Of a stretch of DNA of 58,791 bases, positions 1-12,438 are shown one piece after another. Source of the stretch: Entrophospora sp. SA101 (lineage: Eukaryota > Glomeromycota > Glomeromycetes > Entrophosporales > Entrophosporaceae); assembly GCA_958430865.1 (NCBI GenBank), contig CAUDNR010001035.1, positions 48,979 to 107,769 of the forward strand, given 5' to 3'. Position numbers and translations under genes: made by a program. The notes below the pieces were generated by a model. The model saw only the letters and a program-made list of their open reading frames with translations, had not been told where the DNA came from and did not search any database. How positions within the stretch are numbered: the first letter of the stretch is position 1; every line of letters begins with the position of its first letter.

Positions 1-2
1 GA

Positions 3-760
3 AGAAAAGATCTGTTTATGGCAGTGAGTTCAGATGAAAAAGTTGTGAGCTGTTCCAACAAGGAGTACTGGAACTTACCAGGGTTTGTTTGTGCTCATAA
101 AAAACATGAGTTGTGGTTGGAAAAAAACAAATATCTTCAGGGTGTTATTCAAGGTGAGCTATACTTTGTTAATTTAATTTGCTGTTTAACAAGAATATCA
201 TTGAATAATATTACTTACATACCCTTTGCCTAATACTAATACAAAATCTAGATATTCTAACCTCTGGTGTCACCAATGTCTATGAATATGGCTCTTACCT
301 TGCTTACATTCTGTTTTATATTGACATAATTCTTTGATTTTTATTGTGAACATCACTGGTGTTGGTTGTGATGGAAATCAATAAACAGAAGGCCTTTGAT
401 ATTCTGTGCAAGAGAATAACAAATAGCAATGGTGACAGTACAGTTGTTGCATTTGGCGATGGTAAATTCTCATCAACATCACGTGGGCATGCACCAGGCC
501 CTGTAAAAGAATTTTGCCAGGAGCTTTCTTGGTGAACATTGATGAGTTCCGTACTTCCTCAGTCTGTTCATTGTGTGATGGGTGGTTTGATAAGCATCAA
601 AAAATTCTGGTCTGTCAGAGCCTGCAAATCAGTTTGTCTGACACATTGGAATTGAGATGTTAATGCTTCCCGTAACATAAGGAACATTTTTTTGCACACA
701 AACACTTATGGAGAGACCTGATCCATTATAAGGGGGACTTACTGACCTCTCTGCTGCCAT
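3..760 (+). pseudogene. Decayed Fanzor (TnpB-related) nuclease gene, 3' part
   Basis: Fanzors are eukaryotic relatives of transposon TnpB, RNA-guided nucleases with a split RuvC site and a zinc ribbon. Several blocks in family order are visible on the plus strand but in shifting frames. They are a segment with NKEYWNLPGFVCAHKKHELW (about 55-115), AFDILCKRI then VVAFGDGKFSSTSRGHAPGP (about 391-505), DEFRTSSVCSLCD (about 539-580), a second CxxC-like stretch near 615-640, and WN-stop-DVNASRNIRNIF (about 646-695). The last is the RuvC-III motif WNRDxNAxxNI with its arginine codon changed to TGA. Two further TGA codons and at least two frameshifts lie between blocks, so it is not functional. The N-terminal half is beyond the window edge. 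The family call is from motif recognition; no flanking guide-RNA region could be defined. Confidence 0.62.
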
Positions 761-924
761 TTTAACTGTGGCAGGACATGTCTAGCTGATGGAAGCAGCA
801 GCAATGATGACTTTCTATCAAGCCACAATTAGCTATAGGGAGGATTTGGATCTTCCTGAATTAGTGTAATAAGGTTTACTTGTTATGAATACATAAGATT
901 CAATTATCAATTTTCCGTTTTTAA

Positions 925-1660
925 TTTCTTTAGAAGACTTATCAGATTCAGAAATCGTAGATGAGGATGTAATACCGCAACAATGCATAATAAAGTATGT
1001 TTTAAAAATTGTTGATTTACGTATTTTTTTGATAAAATTAACGATCAAAATTTTTTTTTGTTTAATAAAGCCAGCATTAAAACAAATATATGAACAGATT
1101 AAACTTGACTTGCCGTGGATAGAAACACAATCAATTACAACTTCTAAGCCGGTGAATATCAATGATGTTGATAATGATCTTGAGCGTGAATTAGAATTGT
1201 ATGAAGAAAAAATTTTTTGTTTCCCTTCCCCACACACGTATGTACGTTAAATAAATAAATAAATATATATATATTAAAAAAATAATCGCTATGGACATGC
1301 ATTAGAAGGAGCAATTGAAGGACGAGAGAAAGTTATAGCATCAGGAGTACCATTTACAAGGCCGGATGATTATTTTGCAGAAATGATAAAATCAAAAAAT
1401 TAAAGCGAGTGAGAATGCAAGAATTGAAGAAATTTGGTTAAAAAAGTCCAAGTAGAAAAGGTGCAAGAACAACAAAAGAAGTATTGGAAAAAATCAAAGT
1501 TATGAGAAAAAGTTAAATTTTAAATTTTAACTTGGATATTAATATGTTAATGTAGGTGATTGATTAATTAAGAAATTTTTATTTTAATAGAAAGAAAGAA
1601 TGTCAAAGATAAAGCTTCTTTTGATGATGGATTTGAATAACCTGACATTCATTATAATTA
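925..1660 (+). pseudogene. EBP2: EBP2 (rRNA-processing protein) pseudogene
   Basis: Ebp2 (EBNA1BP2 in animals) is a nucleolar 60S ribosome assembly factor. Pieces of it appear in order: DLSDSEIVDEDVIPQQ (about 927-990), an exon starting PALKQIYEQIKLDLPWIE and ending NDLERELELY (about 1070-1203), YGHALEGAIEGREK followed by GVPFTRPDDYFAEMIKS (about 1290-1396), then basic C-terminal pieces ELKKFG, KKVQVEKVQEQQKK and VLEKIKVMRKS in three different frames (about 1420-1516), and KNVKDKASFDDGFE (about 1597-1638). The block VPFTRPDDYFAEM is the family signature. The segment usually following it is deleted, a stop closes the frame at about 1400, and the acceptor before YGHALEG is missing. It reads as a broken copy. 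It converges on CTP synthase, whose stop is about 100 bases away. Confidence 0.68.
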
Positions 1661-1761
1661 AATAAACGCATGATAAAAAAAACTAATTACATAAATACAA
1701 AAATTAATATTATCAATAATAAAAAATTAAGGCAAATAAAGTTTATGAAATAAAATTGTTT

Positions 1762-4505
1762 TTAATTTTTGAATGATGATTCAATTGTCAATCCCGCCGA
1801 TGCTGACACAAAACCAAGGAATGCTGGTGAGGGTTTAAGCGGTCTGCTAAGATATTCTGGATGATATTGTGTACCAACAAAGAATGGATGATCTAAAATG
1901 AAAATAATAATTTATAATTAATATCATTAATAAAATGGTGATTTTATGATTGATGATGATTAATTACTTCGGTATTCCATTATTTCCATTCTTTGTCCAG
2001 TTTCATCACGTCCAATGAAGTTTAATCCCCATGATTCAAAATTTTTAACGTATTTAGGATTAACTTCATAACGATGACGATGACGTTCTTGCACAATACC
2101 AGTATCAATCTCTGTCACGTTCATAATTTCATACAATTTGCCTAAAATGGTAGTATTAATGGTAACATCATCACCATCATTATTTGCTATTACAATTAAT
2201 ATTATTAATGTTATTATAAAACTTACGCATTTTTGACCACAATTCTGTTTTTGGTTGAAAGACTGTTGGTCTTAAACCTAGTCTCATGGTACCACCTAAG
2301 CAGGTTGTAGAAATTTCTGGCATATTAATTATGACTTGGTTAGTGGCTTTTGGATTAAATTCTTCAGAATCTGAATCTTTAAAAAAAAAAAAAGGGATTT
2401 AATTATATTAATTATATTAAATATTTAGTAAATTATATACATATATATAAAGAATTATCATTACCTGTCATCTTACAAACATTACGTGCAAATTCAATTA
2501 CAGCAATTTGCATACCAAGGCATATTCCTGTTCATTTTATCAATGTTAGAAATAGTACATATAGAATTACAGCAACAATGATAATAAAATAATCAAACAC
2601 CTAAATAAGGAATCTTATTTTCACGTGCCCATTTTGCTGCTGAAATTTTACCCTCGATACCACGATTTCCAAATCCGCCAGGAACGAGAATACCATTTGC
2701 AGATCTTAAAACTCTCCATGCTTCTTGATATTTATCTGCTTCATCATTCTGTTCCAAATCTGTAGCTTCTACCCACTTTTATTTAAAATATTTATTGTTT
2801 TCCCAATTATTATTATTATCAATATCAATATCATTATCATTATCATTATTACTACAACATACTTTAATTATTGGTCTTCTTTCACATTTCATTCCAGAGT
2901 GTTCAAGTGCCTTTATAATAGAAAGATAAGAGTCTTGAAGTGTGGTATATTTACCAACAATGACTATTGTAACAGGTTTTGAAAGGCGGTCATGACTTTT
3001 TTTTAAAAAGAGATTAATATTATTTTAGGTATACATTAAAAAAATTTTATAATTATAATTGATAAAAATAAATATGATACTCACTCTTCAGTCAACACTA
3101 TCCATTCCCTCAACAAATGTAAACCATTGTTACGACGCTCTTGTTTGATATTAATAGTATTCAGACTAAGCCGTCTAATAAAAAAGGTCAATATTCCTTG
3201 TTCTGATAAAAGCAATGGAACATGGTATGTTGAAGATACATCCTTTACTGAAACAACCTTATTTATATGAAGAATAATAATGTTATTAATAAGAACAAAA
3301 TTGTTATTGTAATTATTAGATACAATATATTTATTATTTTACTAGTATATACTTGTTCTGGTCCAACATGACAAAACATTGATATCTTTCTTCGAACATC
3401 GGGATTTAATGATTGTGAACAACGACATGCAATCTAAAAAAAGTTTAAAAAAAGTCTTATTTTTTTAAGAAAACAGATTTATAGTAAAAAGATTATAAAA
3501 AATTTACCAAATCAGGTGACAATCCTAAAGCTCTTAATTCTCTGACTGTGGCCTGAGTAGGTTTTGTTTTTTGTTCACCAACTGGACCAACTATAGGAAC
3601 CAATGAAACATGAGCCAAAGCAAAATTTCCATGCCCAACATGAAATTGAAATTGTCGCATTGCTTCAATAAATGGTGCAGATTCAATATCACCAACTGTA
3701 CCACCCAACTATAGGATTATGTTAATGGCTTTAGTTTTTTTTTTTAGGAATTAAGAATTAATTTATTCTCTTAATGTACACTTTTTTGCGCACACATATA
3801 TAATACATATACCTACCTCAATTATACAAACATCAGGTTCTTGACCACTTGAGTCTACAGGTATTTTGGATACATTTTCAATCCATTCTTGAATTGCGTC
3901 AGTTATATGTGGTACCACTTGAACAGTCTTTCCAAGATACTCGCCTTTTCTCTAATTAATTATTTAATCAAAACAGTTAAAATAATTTATTTAAAGGATC
4001 ATCATCCATCATCATTAATTGTTATTAATACTTACTTCTCTGTTAATAACTTTTTGATATATCTTTCCAGTGGTAATATTATTATCTCTTGTAAGAGTAA
4101 CATCCAAGAATCTTTCATAGTTACCAAGATCGAGATCCACTTCGCCACCATCATTCAACACAAACACTTCACCTAATCATTAATGTTAACACGTGTGAAT
4201 GGATAGACATGGTAAGATATGTTTATATATTTATTCAATATTATCATTATCAAAAAAAAGAAAATAAAAAATTATAAGATGTGTGAATGAAAATAATATT
4301 ATTAAAAGTTTTTTTGATTTTTATTTTTATTGAACTAACCATGCTCAATAGGACTCATAGTTCCAGCATCAATATTCATGTAAGGGTCAATTTTTATTGC
4401 AGTGACTCTTAAACCATGGGTTTTTAACAAGAAACCTAATGAGGAGGCAAAGATACCTTTACCAATTCCAGACATTACGCCTCCTGATACTAAAATATAT
4501 TTCAT
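1762..4505 (-). CDS. URA7: CTP synthase, 12 exons, 572 aa
   Basis: This cytosolic enzyme makes CTP from UTP, ATP and glutamine, the last step of pyrimidine nucleotide synthesis. Exons on the minus strand are 4505-4340, 4172-4036, 3951-3817, 3708-3508, 3433-3353, 3257-3085, 2995-2863, 2775-2601, 2527-2465, 2376-2227, 2141-1968 and 1892-1762. All have GT-AG borders and phases that join without a frame break (1719 nt). The synthetase domain starts [17 protein letters not shown] (P-loop) and includes [10 protein letters not shown]. The glutaminase domain has [11 protein letters not shown], the nucleophile Cys403 in GICLGMQ, and His540/Glu542 in QYHPEY. The length matches fungal CTP synthases. The gene looks intact. 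A small (ATGT)n repeat lies just upstream of the start. Confidence 0.97.
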
Positions 4506-4543
4506 CTTTTATTTGTTTTACTTTATTTTGGAGAAAAATATTA

Positions 4544-4574
<31 letters not shown>

Positions 4575-6560
4575 TCTTTCCTTATGTAAATGTAAGTATA
4601 ATTGTTTAAAGAAAGATGGCTATGTAGGATAAATAATGTAAAAATTATTTATTTATGTTTATTCTAAAAAAAAATATTTATTTATTTATTTGAAGAAAAG
4701 AATTAAATTTAATCAAAATAAAAAAATAATAAAAAGCTATTTTTGCTAAAAAAAGTTTACTGCCCAGTTTGTCGAAAAGACAGCTGGGAAGGAAAAAAAA
4801 CACGATCATGCGCGTAAAAAAAATTTTTTTATCAAAATTCAAGATTTTCATAATTAGCAATGATTTGCAAACAATATTTCCTCGGGTATTTTTATTTTTA
4901 ACAGTTTAGGAAATTTCCTTCGCGTTTAAGAACATGTAAAAACTCAAATTTCAAATAAAGCCATAATTCTTATTTCTTTACAGAACCTAAAATTAAAATC
5001 AATATTATAAAAAAAAGCCTACCTTTACAAGTGAGTCCTCTATACTTTTAAAGGTCATACAAAATTTCTCTCACCATTGATAATGGATATATATGGTAAA
5101 TTTTTTCTGTGATGATCGTCACCCAAATTATCACAAATTCTATTGGCTCGAAAATCATAGTAATTATACAAAGTTATACTAGTATAACGGGAATTTTTGA
5201 AAATGTCATCATAATGAGATGTGTCATGCATATATATATTTTAAAGTTATATAGTTGTACATCATGATGTCAAGATTGTCGTCACGATGTGACAAAATAT
5301 ATTAGTGCAACAAAAAGAAAAAATCTAAAGGTGGATTGGATGATATTTTGATATTTATTATTTTTGAGTTAAAAGGTCCTGCCTGCACTCTAAAATTTAA
5401 TCCGTCATCCGATAATCACACAAAAAATACATCCGCCAGATTCGGGTGAATTGAATAGATAATCTAACAAACATCATCATATATAAAGATTATTAAAAAT
5501 ACAGCAACAGCAACGGTAATCCATAAATTTAGTTTAATAGATGAATGCATTCATAAAATATGTTAACAAAGAGCAAAAGAATTTAGTAGAAAAACCAAAA
5601 AGTGTTTTTAGAGATGAAACAAAGCTCAAAATGTTTTTTATAAACTAAATTCTAAAGGTTTAAAGGGAGAGGGAACGATTTCCAATTGGTTGTATACAAA
5701 CTGAGTTTAAATCAACTCTATTTTGGTTTGGAGAACAATTTTCACTTATTTAATGCCGAAGTAGATATTGACGACTTTTTAACATTTTAAAGACGAATTG
5801 CTTAAACCCCAAAAATCACAAAATCACGACGATAAATTTATTTCAATTATTATGTTAACTATTTTTTTTTTTATAAAGAAACCTTCGCCTAGTATGCAAG
5901 TCGTGCTTACTCGACTGTTCAAAGACAAAGCGCAAGACGTGTTAAATAATAATAATAAGTTTTTTCGGTTAACTAACCTTTTTAGAAATTTCCCGACGAT
6001 CAAAATATCATCCACGGATCGCATCTACTAAATCATTTATAGATCAAAAATTGATAGAATTGCTTTAAAAGCCTTCTTCAATATCTTGAAAAAGTTCATA
6101 TTAAGCAATTGAGGCTTTTCATGTTAAATATTTTCACACAATCTGACTCACAATACCTAGATGACTGGCTACCCTAGAATGGAGATTAATTACCCTATTA
6201 AAAAAAAAATACATTATTAATTTCAGAAACACTCGTGAAAATTTCCACGAATTTGCGAACCGACTTTCCACCTGTAATCTTTCTGTGATTTTGTATATGA
6301 TGCATTTCTGGAGAAAACATGGAACTTCAAATCATGGATCGAGTTTTTTTACAGGGTTAAAATTTCCTTGCGCCGTACTTTTAGAGCTCCATCATCAACA
6401 ATTACAATAAGGAAAATACTAAACAATCAATAAGAAACAATAAAGAATGGCAAAAAAATTTAAAAAATATCAATATAGAACTTAAAAATTGTGAATTCAA
6501 TTGATACGTTTGAATACATCAATCTTTGTAATCTGTAATCCTTGCCCTTATCAAAATTAT
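4506..6560. other. Intergenic, no gene recognised
   Basis: AT-rich sequence upstream of CTP synthase. It contains a tetranucleotide run (ATGT)n at about 4547-4574. No reading frame with recognisable protein character was found on either strand; the short frames near 5800-6030 overlap on both strands and look random. Confidence 0.5.
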
Positions 6561-6571
6561 GATTAATGGAA

Positions 6572-7300
6572 TATGATAGTCAACACCAACCCATTAATTA
6601 TCGAAAACCCGATAATTCCAGATGAGATGTTTGCCATAATCAATAATGCTGCAAAAAAACATATAATGAATCAATACGGCTATGTAAATGCAAGCGAAGA
6701 CCAAATGTGTAGGCCAGCTGTACAGATTTTAATGGTTACGTAGAACATTATCGATAAAATCTCCATTGAAAACATCAGAAGATGAACATTGTAATAAAAT
6801 TTTAAACATTTACATAAATTTTTTATTGTCCGAAATAAAATCAATTGGGCAAGTCATAATTTTAAAATCCCATTCAAGAGGCAAGGATATGATAGGCTAA
6901 CAATCGGAGATGAAGTGTGGACCAGGTCAAACTGTATTATTTATTTAATTCAGGTCAGCATTTTTATTATAATTGCTAGCTTATTGTTTTCTTTTAAAAT
7001 TGATTTTATTTATCTTTAAATTGAGAATTACAGCAAACTTTTATCATAAGTTTACACACAGCGGAATTTATCTGTTGTGACAACTACCTGATAGAATCTA
7101 ATTTTCAACATTTCGTCGGGTTAGAGGTACATGAACATATGCATGTCATGTTATTATTATTAACTGAATATTTGCATTCAACAGAATCATGTAAATAATC
7201 TTTATCAAACGTAAAGATGTCCAAATTAGATGACTTTGCGAATATCTATGCTAATGGGTTTGTTCTGAATACAAACTGCCTAAAAACCTATATTATTGAT
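6572..7300 (+). pseudogene. Broken coding region, unknown family
   Basis: I do not recognise this protein. A frame from ATG at 6572 reads MIVNTNPLIIENPIIPDEMF and stops with TAG after about 55 residues. The next frame continues with SIKSPLKTSEDEHCNKI and ILKSHSRGKDM. A third frame gives LTIGDEVWTRSNCIIYLIQ, followed after a GT...CAG gap by HTAEFICCDNYLIESNFQHF. The amino-acid composition is protein-like in each piece, so this is more likely a gene with two frameshifts than noise. A last piece, KLDDFANIYANGFVLNTNCL, follows at about 7220-7300. There are no domain motifs to name. Confidence 0.4.
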
Positions 7301-7309
7301 TGGTAGAAA

Positions 7310-8310
7310 GGTATTATGCAAACTTTTTAATTGATCTAAAAGATAGAAAGCTGAAATATGTCATCGTGTAAAAACAATTAATGGTTTATATAAAAATTAC
7401 AACCTTTACCATACATTACTTTACTCGTTTTTAATTGAAAGGAGAAGATCCTATTACAAGAATAGTTCACAGAAATCTAAAGTAAAAATAATTAATGGTT
7501 ATATATGAAACCTACAATATTATCAAACATTTACCTCACTTAACCTAGTAGTGGAATTATTTTTAATTGAGAAGAAGCCTCTGACAGTTTCGTTTTGGTT
7601 ATTTGAGCAACCTAAAATTCCATAAGAAAATAGAAACCTAAAATAAATAATCAATAGATCACTATGTATTTTACTTTACTCAACTGAAGGACGTATCAAT
7701 GTTATATTTGATCGTTTCTTCTCCGATTCATGTTTGCCATATTATAAACGTACATAATTTGTTGGTAAAAAAAATTGAATAAAATATAATTAAAAATGAC
7801 GAAGGTCCAAATGCTTTAACAAATGAAGATTAGCAGAAGGAGAATTGGAAGAAGATGGTGATAATTTCTGTCTGTTTAATTACACCAAATGCGAATACAA
7901 CCTTTTGTTTAGAGTAAAGAACCATTTAAAGGCAAGGAAGCACTTTTGTCAGTACTTGCATAATCAAATGGAACAAGTAACTATAAAAGGATAAAACGAG
8001 AATTAAAAAAAATTAAGAGTTAATGTTAATGTTAATGTAAATAAATGATTCGTAATTTATGCGAAGGGTATTCGTCATCCATGTTATATATGCATGAATA
8101 TTATTAATTCATTATTAATAAGATACGGAAGATAAAAACCTTGGTAATCGAAAATATAATGTTTTTATCACGCATAAAAATTTTATAATGAACAAATATT
8201 AACATTTATTATTCTTATAAATAAAGCACAGCAGATATTATCATCGGGTAAATCAGCAACATCAGCAACATAATTGAAACTTCATAGTGAATTTAGTATA
8301 TTTTTTGGAA
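7310..8310. other. Intergenic, no gene recognised
   Basis: AT-rich sequence between two pseudogenes. Short protein-like scraps are interrupted by many stops. No repeat structure was noted. Confidence 0.4.
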
Positions 8311-8322
8311 GTTTAAGATGCC

Positions 8323-9480
8323 TCATATCAAGTTCATCACAAATCGTGCTAAAGAAACATTCATCGTGAGACCGATAAAGTGGCTTATGTCAATGAACGT
8401 TGGATAGCAAGCCTGGCCCTCAATATCACACCAATCAAGGCCTACAAGTTTTGTATGTTGCACGCCATTGATGTTCACGATATTGCTCTTGCGAAAGTCA
8501 CCAAACACCAGGTTTGTTCCATGTAATTTCTGCATAGCATTGTAGACCTCCTTAATGAATTCTCTCAATGTCATCTTTTTCAAGCTTGTCTAGAAACATT
8601 AGAAAGCATGCTGCCATCAATATATTGATATGTCAACCATACACTTTATCCTTGTTATAGTAGAATATTTGGGGTACAAATCCATGCTCAGCCCACAGTT
8701 GATGCGTTTTAGCGTTGTATCTCTTGCAAACTTACCAATCATTTGATGATTATCATTCGTGAGTGTATGCCAAAGATTTTTTTTTCAGTTAATTAATCAT
8801 CACAAGTAAATCAATAATTGTCTTATTATTCGTTTCAAATTGGTTAAAGTAAGGGAAAAACCGCCGTGTATTCCAAAAGAATAATCTCTTAAATTAAATT
8901 GCTCATAAAATTTCTTTGAATAACAAACAGACTGCCGCAAGCTTCAAATGTCTGTGCCATATGATATAAATAATTTTGATCCTTGATGTGAGACTAGTCC
9001 AACCAAGTACACCGTTCCCAAGATACAAAGCTATGTACTTACTATTGTTATGACAAAACATGGACAATTGCACAACTTTTGCATTTTGTTATTTCATTCC
9101 AAACATTAATTAGTAAGTATTATAAATATTTTTATAAGCTAAGCTTTAAATTTGTATGTAAAATTTGCCTTTTCTTATGTCCAATATCGGCACAAGAGAT
9201 AGTTCCCTAAATAAATGGGTCACTGAGATCCATCTGAAAGAACTCTCCGCTCTAGTGGACATTGAAATATACCTCTCCACAACTTCCTGTCATTGATCTT
9301 CCGCTCCATATACTTTTGGCATTTCATCAACAAAATCATCAATCCATTTAAAAATACCTTCTGATACGACTAGACTCTTGTTATTGTTAACTTACAAAAT
9401 TGTGTCGAAGACATCATGATAAAAATTGACAGGCCAACTAAAATCAGAGCGGTGGTTTTTGAAAGGGTTTGAAGTTCAGA
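8323..9480 (-). pseudogene. Kinase-like (crinkler-associated type) pseudogene
   Basis: The best block is 8583-8323: LHGTNLVFGDFRKSNIV followed by HTKLVGLDWCDIEGQACYP. It resembles the catalytic loop and DxD/DFxW region of the kinase-like C-terminal domains found on crinkler-type (CRN) proteins of glomeromycete fungi, here with GDFRKSN and GLDWC. Upstream, in other frames, are LWAEHGFVPQIFYYNKDKVYG (about 8765-8645), DEMPKVYGAEDQ, and scraps reading WPVNFYHD and WIDDFVDE (about 9330-9450). Stops and frame changes between the blocks mean the gene is dead. The family call is by resemblance only; the CRN N-terminal part was not seen. Confidence 0.45.
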
Positions 9481-9839
9481 ATTGCACAAGTTACTGAAGG
9501 TGGATTCATCTTTGTATTTCCGTTACATTTTGTTCATGTGCTATGATGATAAAATTTATTCAAAGAGTATATCGTACATAACTCGCCCTTCTGTTTTTTT
9601 GCAATATTATCATTATTTTCGGGATCTATTAAGTGCTTCTAGATAAATCAAAACAGGAATCGATAAAAGCGCGATTTAGTATTAGTCAATGTTGCACAAC
9701 AGCATATATACCAAATGTTCCCCTCAATATAAGTACTCTAGTTACGGTAAGTTTCTTTGACCAACTTATGATTGAATAAACTCTTCCCGTGATATTTGTG
9801 ACTACTTATACATACCACTCTTTCTTTTTCGTAATCAGC

Positions 9840-10140
9840 TTCAATTAGCTGAATTCTCAGTATAGAAGAAACGAAGCACTGTTTTTTCTTCTTTGGCAAG
9901 TCAAGTCTGGAATTTTTGTATACAGAAGATTGTTCATTTTCTGGTCAAGTGAAAAATTTAACCGTGAGAATTTATTTAATGGTCTCAACTTAAAAAAAGC
10001 AAGACTTTCTCAAGAATATTTTTGTTATTTTTATTTTCATTGAATTTTTTTGTTTCTTTGTGAACAATATTAATAAAGTAAAGAATAATAATAATACACG
10101 CGATCTACATGCTCCATAATTGAAAAAAAAAATTGTAATA
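9840..10140. repeat. Duplicated 3' flank of Zn2Cys6 gene, copy 1
   Basis: This stretch matches 13580-13860 closely, including shared words GAAGAAACGAAGCACT, GTATACAGAAGAT, GCAAGACTTTCT and CGATCTACATGC. Each copy lies downstream of a Zn2Cys6 gene in the same orientation, so the duplication covered gene and 3' flank together. Confidence 0.8.
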
Positions 10141-10314
10141 ATAAAATTAATGTATTTATAATTAATTTTTTATAATTTTTAATCATTCAAATTCTTTGCT
10201 AGAGGGCCGATCACCAAGGCCATCCACGATTAAAATTAAATAATTCCCTCGTAAGTCGTTGTTCGAAGTTATCATCTATAGAAATAATATTTTTTAAAAA
10301 GAACAAATTAAAAT

Positions 10315-10704
10315 TTATTTCTTAATTATTTTGAACATATTTTCATCTAATGTTAGTTGATGTTGATATATGTATATTCTACCTTCGGTGACAGGTGGTA
10401 TGGCCAAAGGATTATTATCCCCCAATATAAATATAGCTTCATCGGTCATGTTATTCCCGCTATTGCCATCTGTATAAATTGCATAATTTAAAATAAAATA
10501 AAAATAATAAAAATAAAAAAAATAAAAAATAATATCACCTGTGTTATTTTTTTTTCGTCCTCTTTTCTGTGAATCCCAATTTCTCTTGCATTCCCTACCA
10601 CGATCAGAGCATCTTTTGCAGATTATGCCCTCACTGCATCTTCTTTTCTCTTTACGACAGTTTGTGCAGCTCTTCTGAACATATCGAGTTCGGCTTCTTC
10701 CCAT
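10315..10704 (-). CDS. Small Zn2Cys6 DNA-binding protein, 106 aa
   Basis: A short fungal-type zinc binuclear cluster protein. Exon 1 (10704-10539) encodes MGRSRTRYVQKSCTNCRKEK with six cysteines at 13, 16, 23, 29, 32 and 39. This is the exact C-x2-C-x6-C-x5-C-x2-C-x6-C spacing of Gal4-type domains, and it is followed by a basic linker. Exon 2 (10469-10315) joins in phase 1 and contains one copy of the motif that is repeated in the neighbour at 13924-15829: NNMT-DEA, then DNNPLAIPP. A GT donor (GAAG/GTAGAA) at the end of that unit matches the repeat exons, so the last residues may instead be spliced. It lacks the large fungal regulatory domain, so it may act as a dimer partner or be a degraded copy. 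A roughly 50-base tandem duplication lies in the 5' region at 10730-10830. Confidence 0.75.
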   Translation of the reverse strand: MGRSRTRYVQKSCTNCRKEKRRCSEGIICKRCSDRGRECKRNWDSQKRGRKKNNTGDIIFYFFYFYYFYFILNYAIYTDGNSGNNMTDEAIFILGDNNPLAIPPVTEGRIYIYQHQLTLDENMFKIIKK

Positions 10705-11139
10705 TACTGATAAAAAAAAATTAAATTCAACAATGATTATTTTGATTTTTTTTTTACCTGTGTTTTGTGCATGAAAAAATAAATTCAACAATGGTTTATT
10801 TTGTTTTTTTTTTTACCTGTGTTTGTGTATGGAAAAAATATATGGGAGAAGTCTATTTTTTGCAAGTAATTATCATACAGCCTATTTATGTGCTATGTTA
10901 ATTAGTGGAAATTTTTTAATTGGTTAATATTAATCATGTGTACACACATAAAGCCACTTTTCCAAATAAACGTTTTTGTATTTTCCGACAGCCAAACTAT
11001 TATGCAATATGTCGTAATGTTATGATTGGTCGTACACGTATAAAACTTGATCATACAATGATTTGTCGCGTCCGACTTATCGAGTGTAATATAATGTCAA
11101 AATCAAAAATTATAAATTATATTATATTATTAAAATCTT

Positions 11140-11290
11140 AGCTGAAATGTTTATCTAGAACATATTCTATATCAGATTCCAATAGCAATTGTTTTGACGG
11201 CTCTATTTAGTATGATACTCTTGATTGTCAATATTAATATACTTTTCAATTATTTCTTCCTCGTCCACTATATTAATTCCTCTTGACCCT
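11140..11290 (-). pseudogene. hAT transposase 3' fragment, second copy
   Basis: The minus strand reads NIVDEEEIIEKYINIDNQE. It is nearly identical to the tail of the hAT remnant at 18780-19780. Only the last part of the gene is present. It shows the family is multicopy here. Confidence 0.55.
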
Positions 11291-11329
11291 TTCACCAGTG
11301 TATAAAAATTCACTGATCAATTTTTGTGT

Positions 11330-11970
11330 ATGTTTGCACAAAATTTTTTGAAGATTGTTTAAAATCGTATTTTTCCGCAAAATCATCCGCAATTTTGCGC
11401 AGCATCATGGGAATATCCAATTTTATTGGTGGGTTGAGTTCGTGTTATCCTTATTTAGAGATCGATTTGGCGATTGCGGATGATTTTTGCGGAACAATAC
11501 ATGATTATTATGATTTTAATTTGTTTGCTGGTCAATTCAGTAAAATTGTAAGATAAACATAAATTTCAAGAAAAAAATTACATTTTTCTATCTTTACTAC
11601 TGTAAAATAGTAATTTTTCATATCACGAGAAACCAATAAATAAATCGGAAATGATTTATGAAAGTTGCACGCAAATAAAATCAGAAAATTGATCATAATC
11701 AAAAGTATTCAAACCAGCCAAATTTCATATTTTTATTCAATTACCAATAAAATAATTGACTCACGGAAAATATCTCAAACAATGGAAAAATAAATATTCC
11801 TAACATTCTAAAATCTAACCTTTAATTCTTAGATTTAATTTAAACGAAGGAATTTAAATGATTGGATCACTTTAGAAATAACTTGAAAATAATTCTACAC
11901 AGAAGGTTCAAATAATACATTTAATTAGAATAAATTAGGATTTCAAAAGAAATCGGAGAACTAGATAATA
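11330..11970 (+). repeat. Dispersed repeat, copy 1 (inverse of 33745-34450)
   Basis: It shares long blocks with the reverse complement of 33745-34450. These include ATCCAATTTTATTGGTGGGTTG, GTGTTATCCTTATTTAGA, the TTGCGGAA words, and a terminal block with AATTTAAACGAAGGAATTTAAA and AAATCGGAGAACTAG. The first part is itself partly palindromic around the GCGGAT/ATCCGC words. No coding potential was recognised. Confidence 0.65.
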
Positions 11971-12438
11971 GAACCTTTAACATTATAAATAACGTTGTGA
12001 TTTTCTCAACTTCACGTATCATCCTGAATCATCCTTTTATAATCGTCATAATAATAAATAACACTGCCCTTAACCTTGTCCTTGTTGTTGTCCTTGTTGT
12101 TATTTTTGAATACTATGTTTTCTTAATGACAATAAATCTATCTCTAACAATGAACTCGTACTAATCCCGTGCATAACCATTTTCTCTTATTTTATATTTG
12201 TCTCTGTTATTTTTATTATTTTTTATCTCTTTTCTTTTCTTTTAGTGAGGTAATATTTAATAAATTTTATTTAGTAGTTTTTGCTGACTTGGTAGCAAAG
12301 AGAAAAACGGCTAGAAGAACACCCACCAAGAAACGTGATCAGGATATATAGTGTAAAATCTAAAAAGGATATTTCTTAGTATAAAGAATTATTTGAGAGT
12401 AAAGCATAAATATACATTCGCGGAATTGTTGTTACGAT

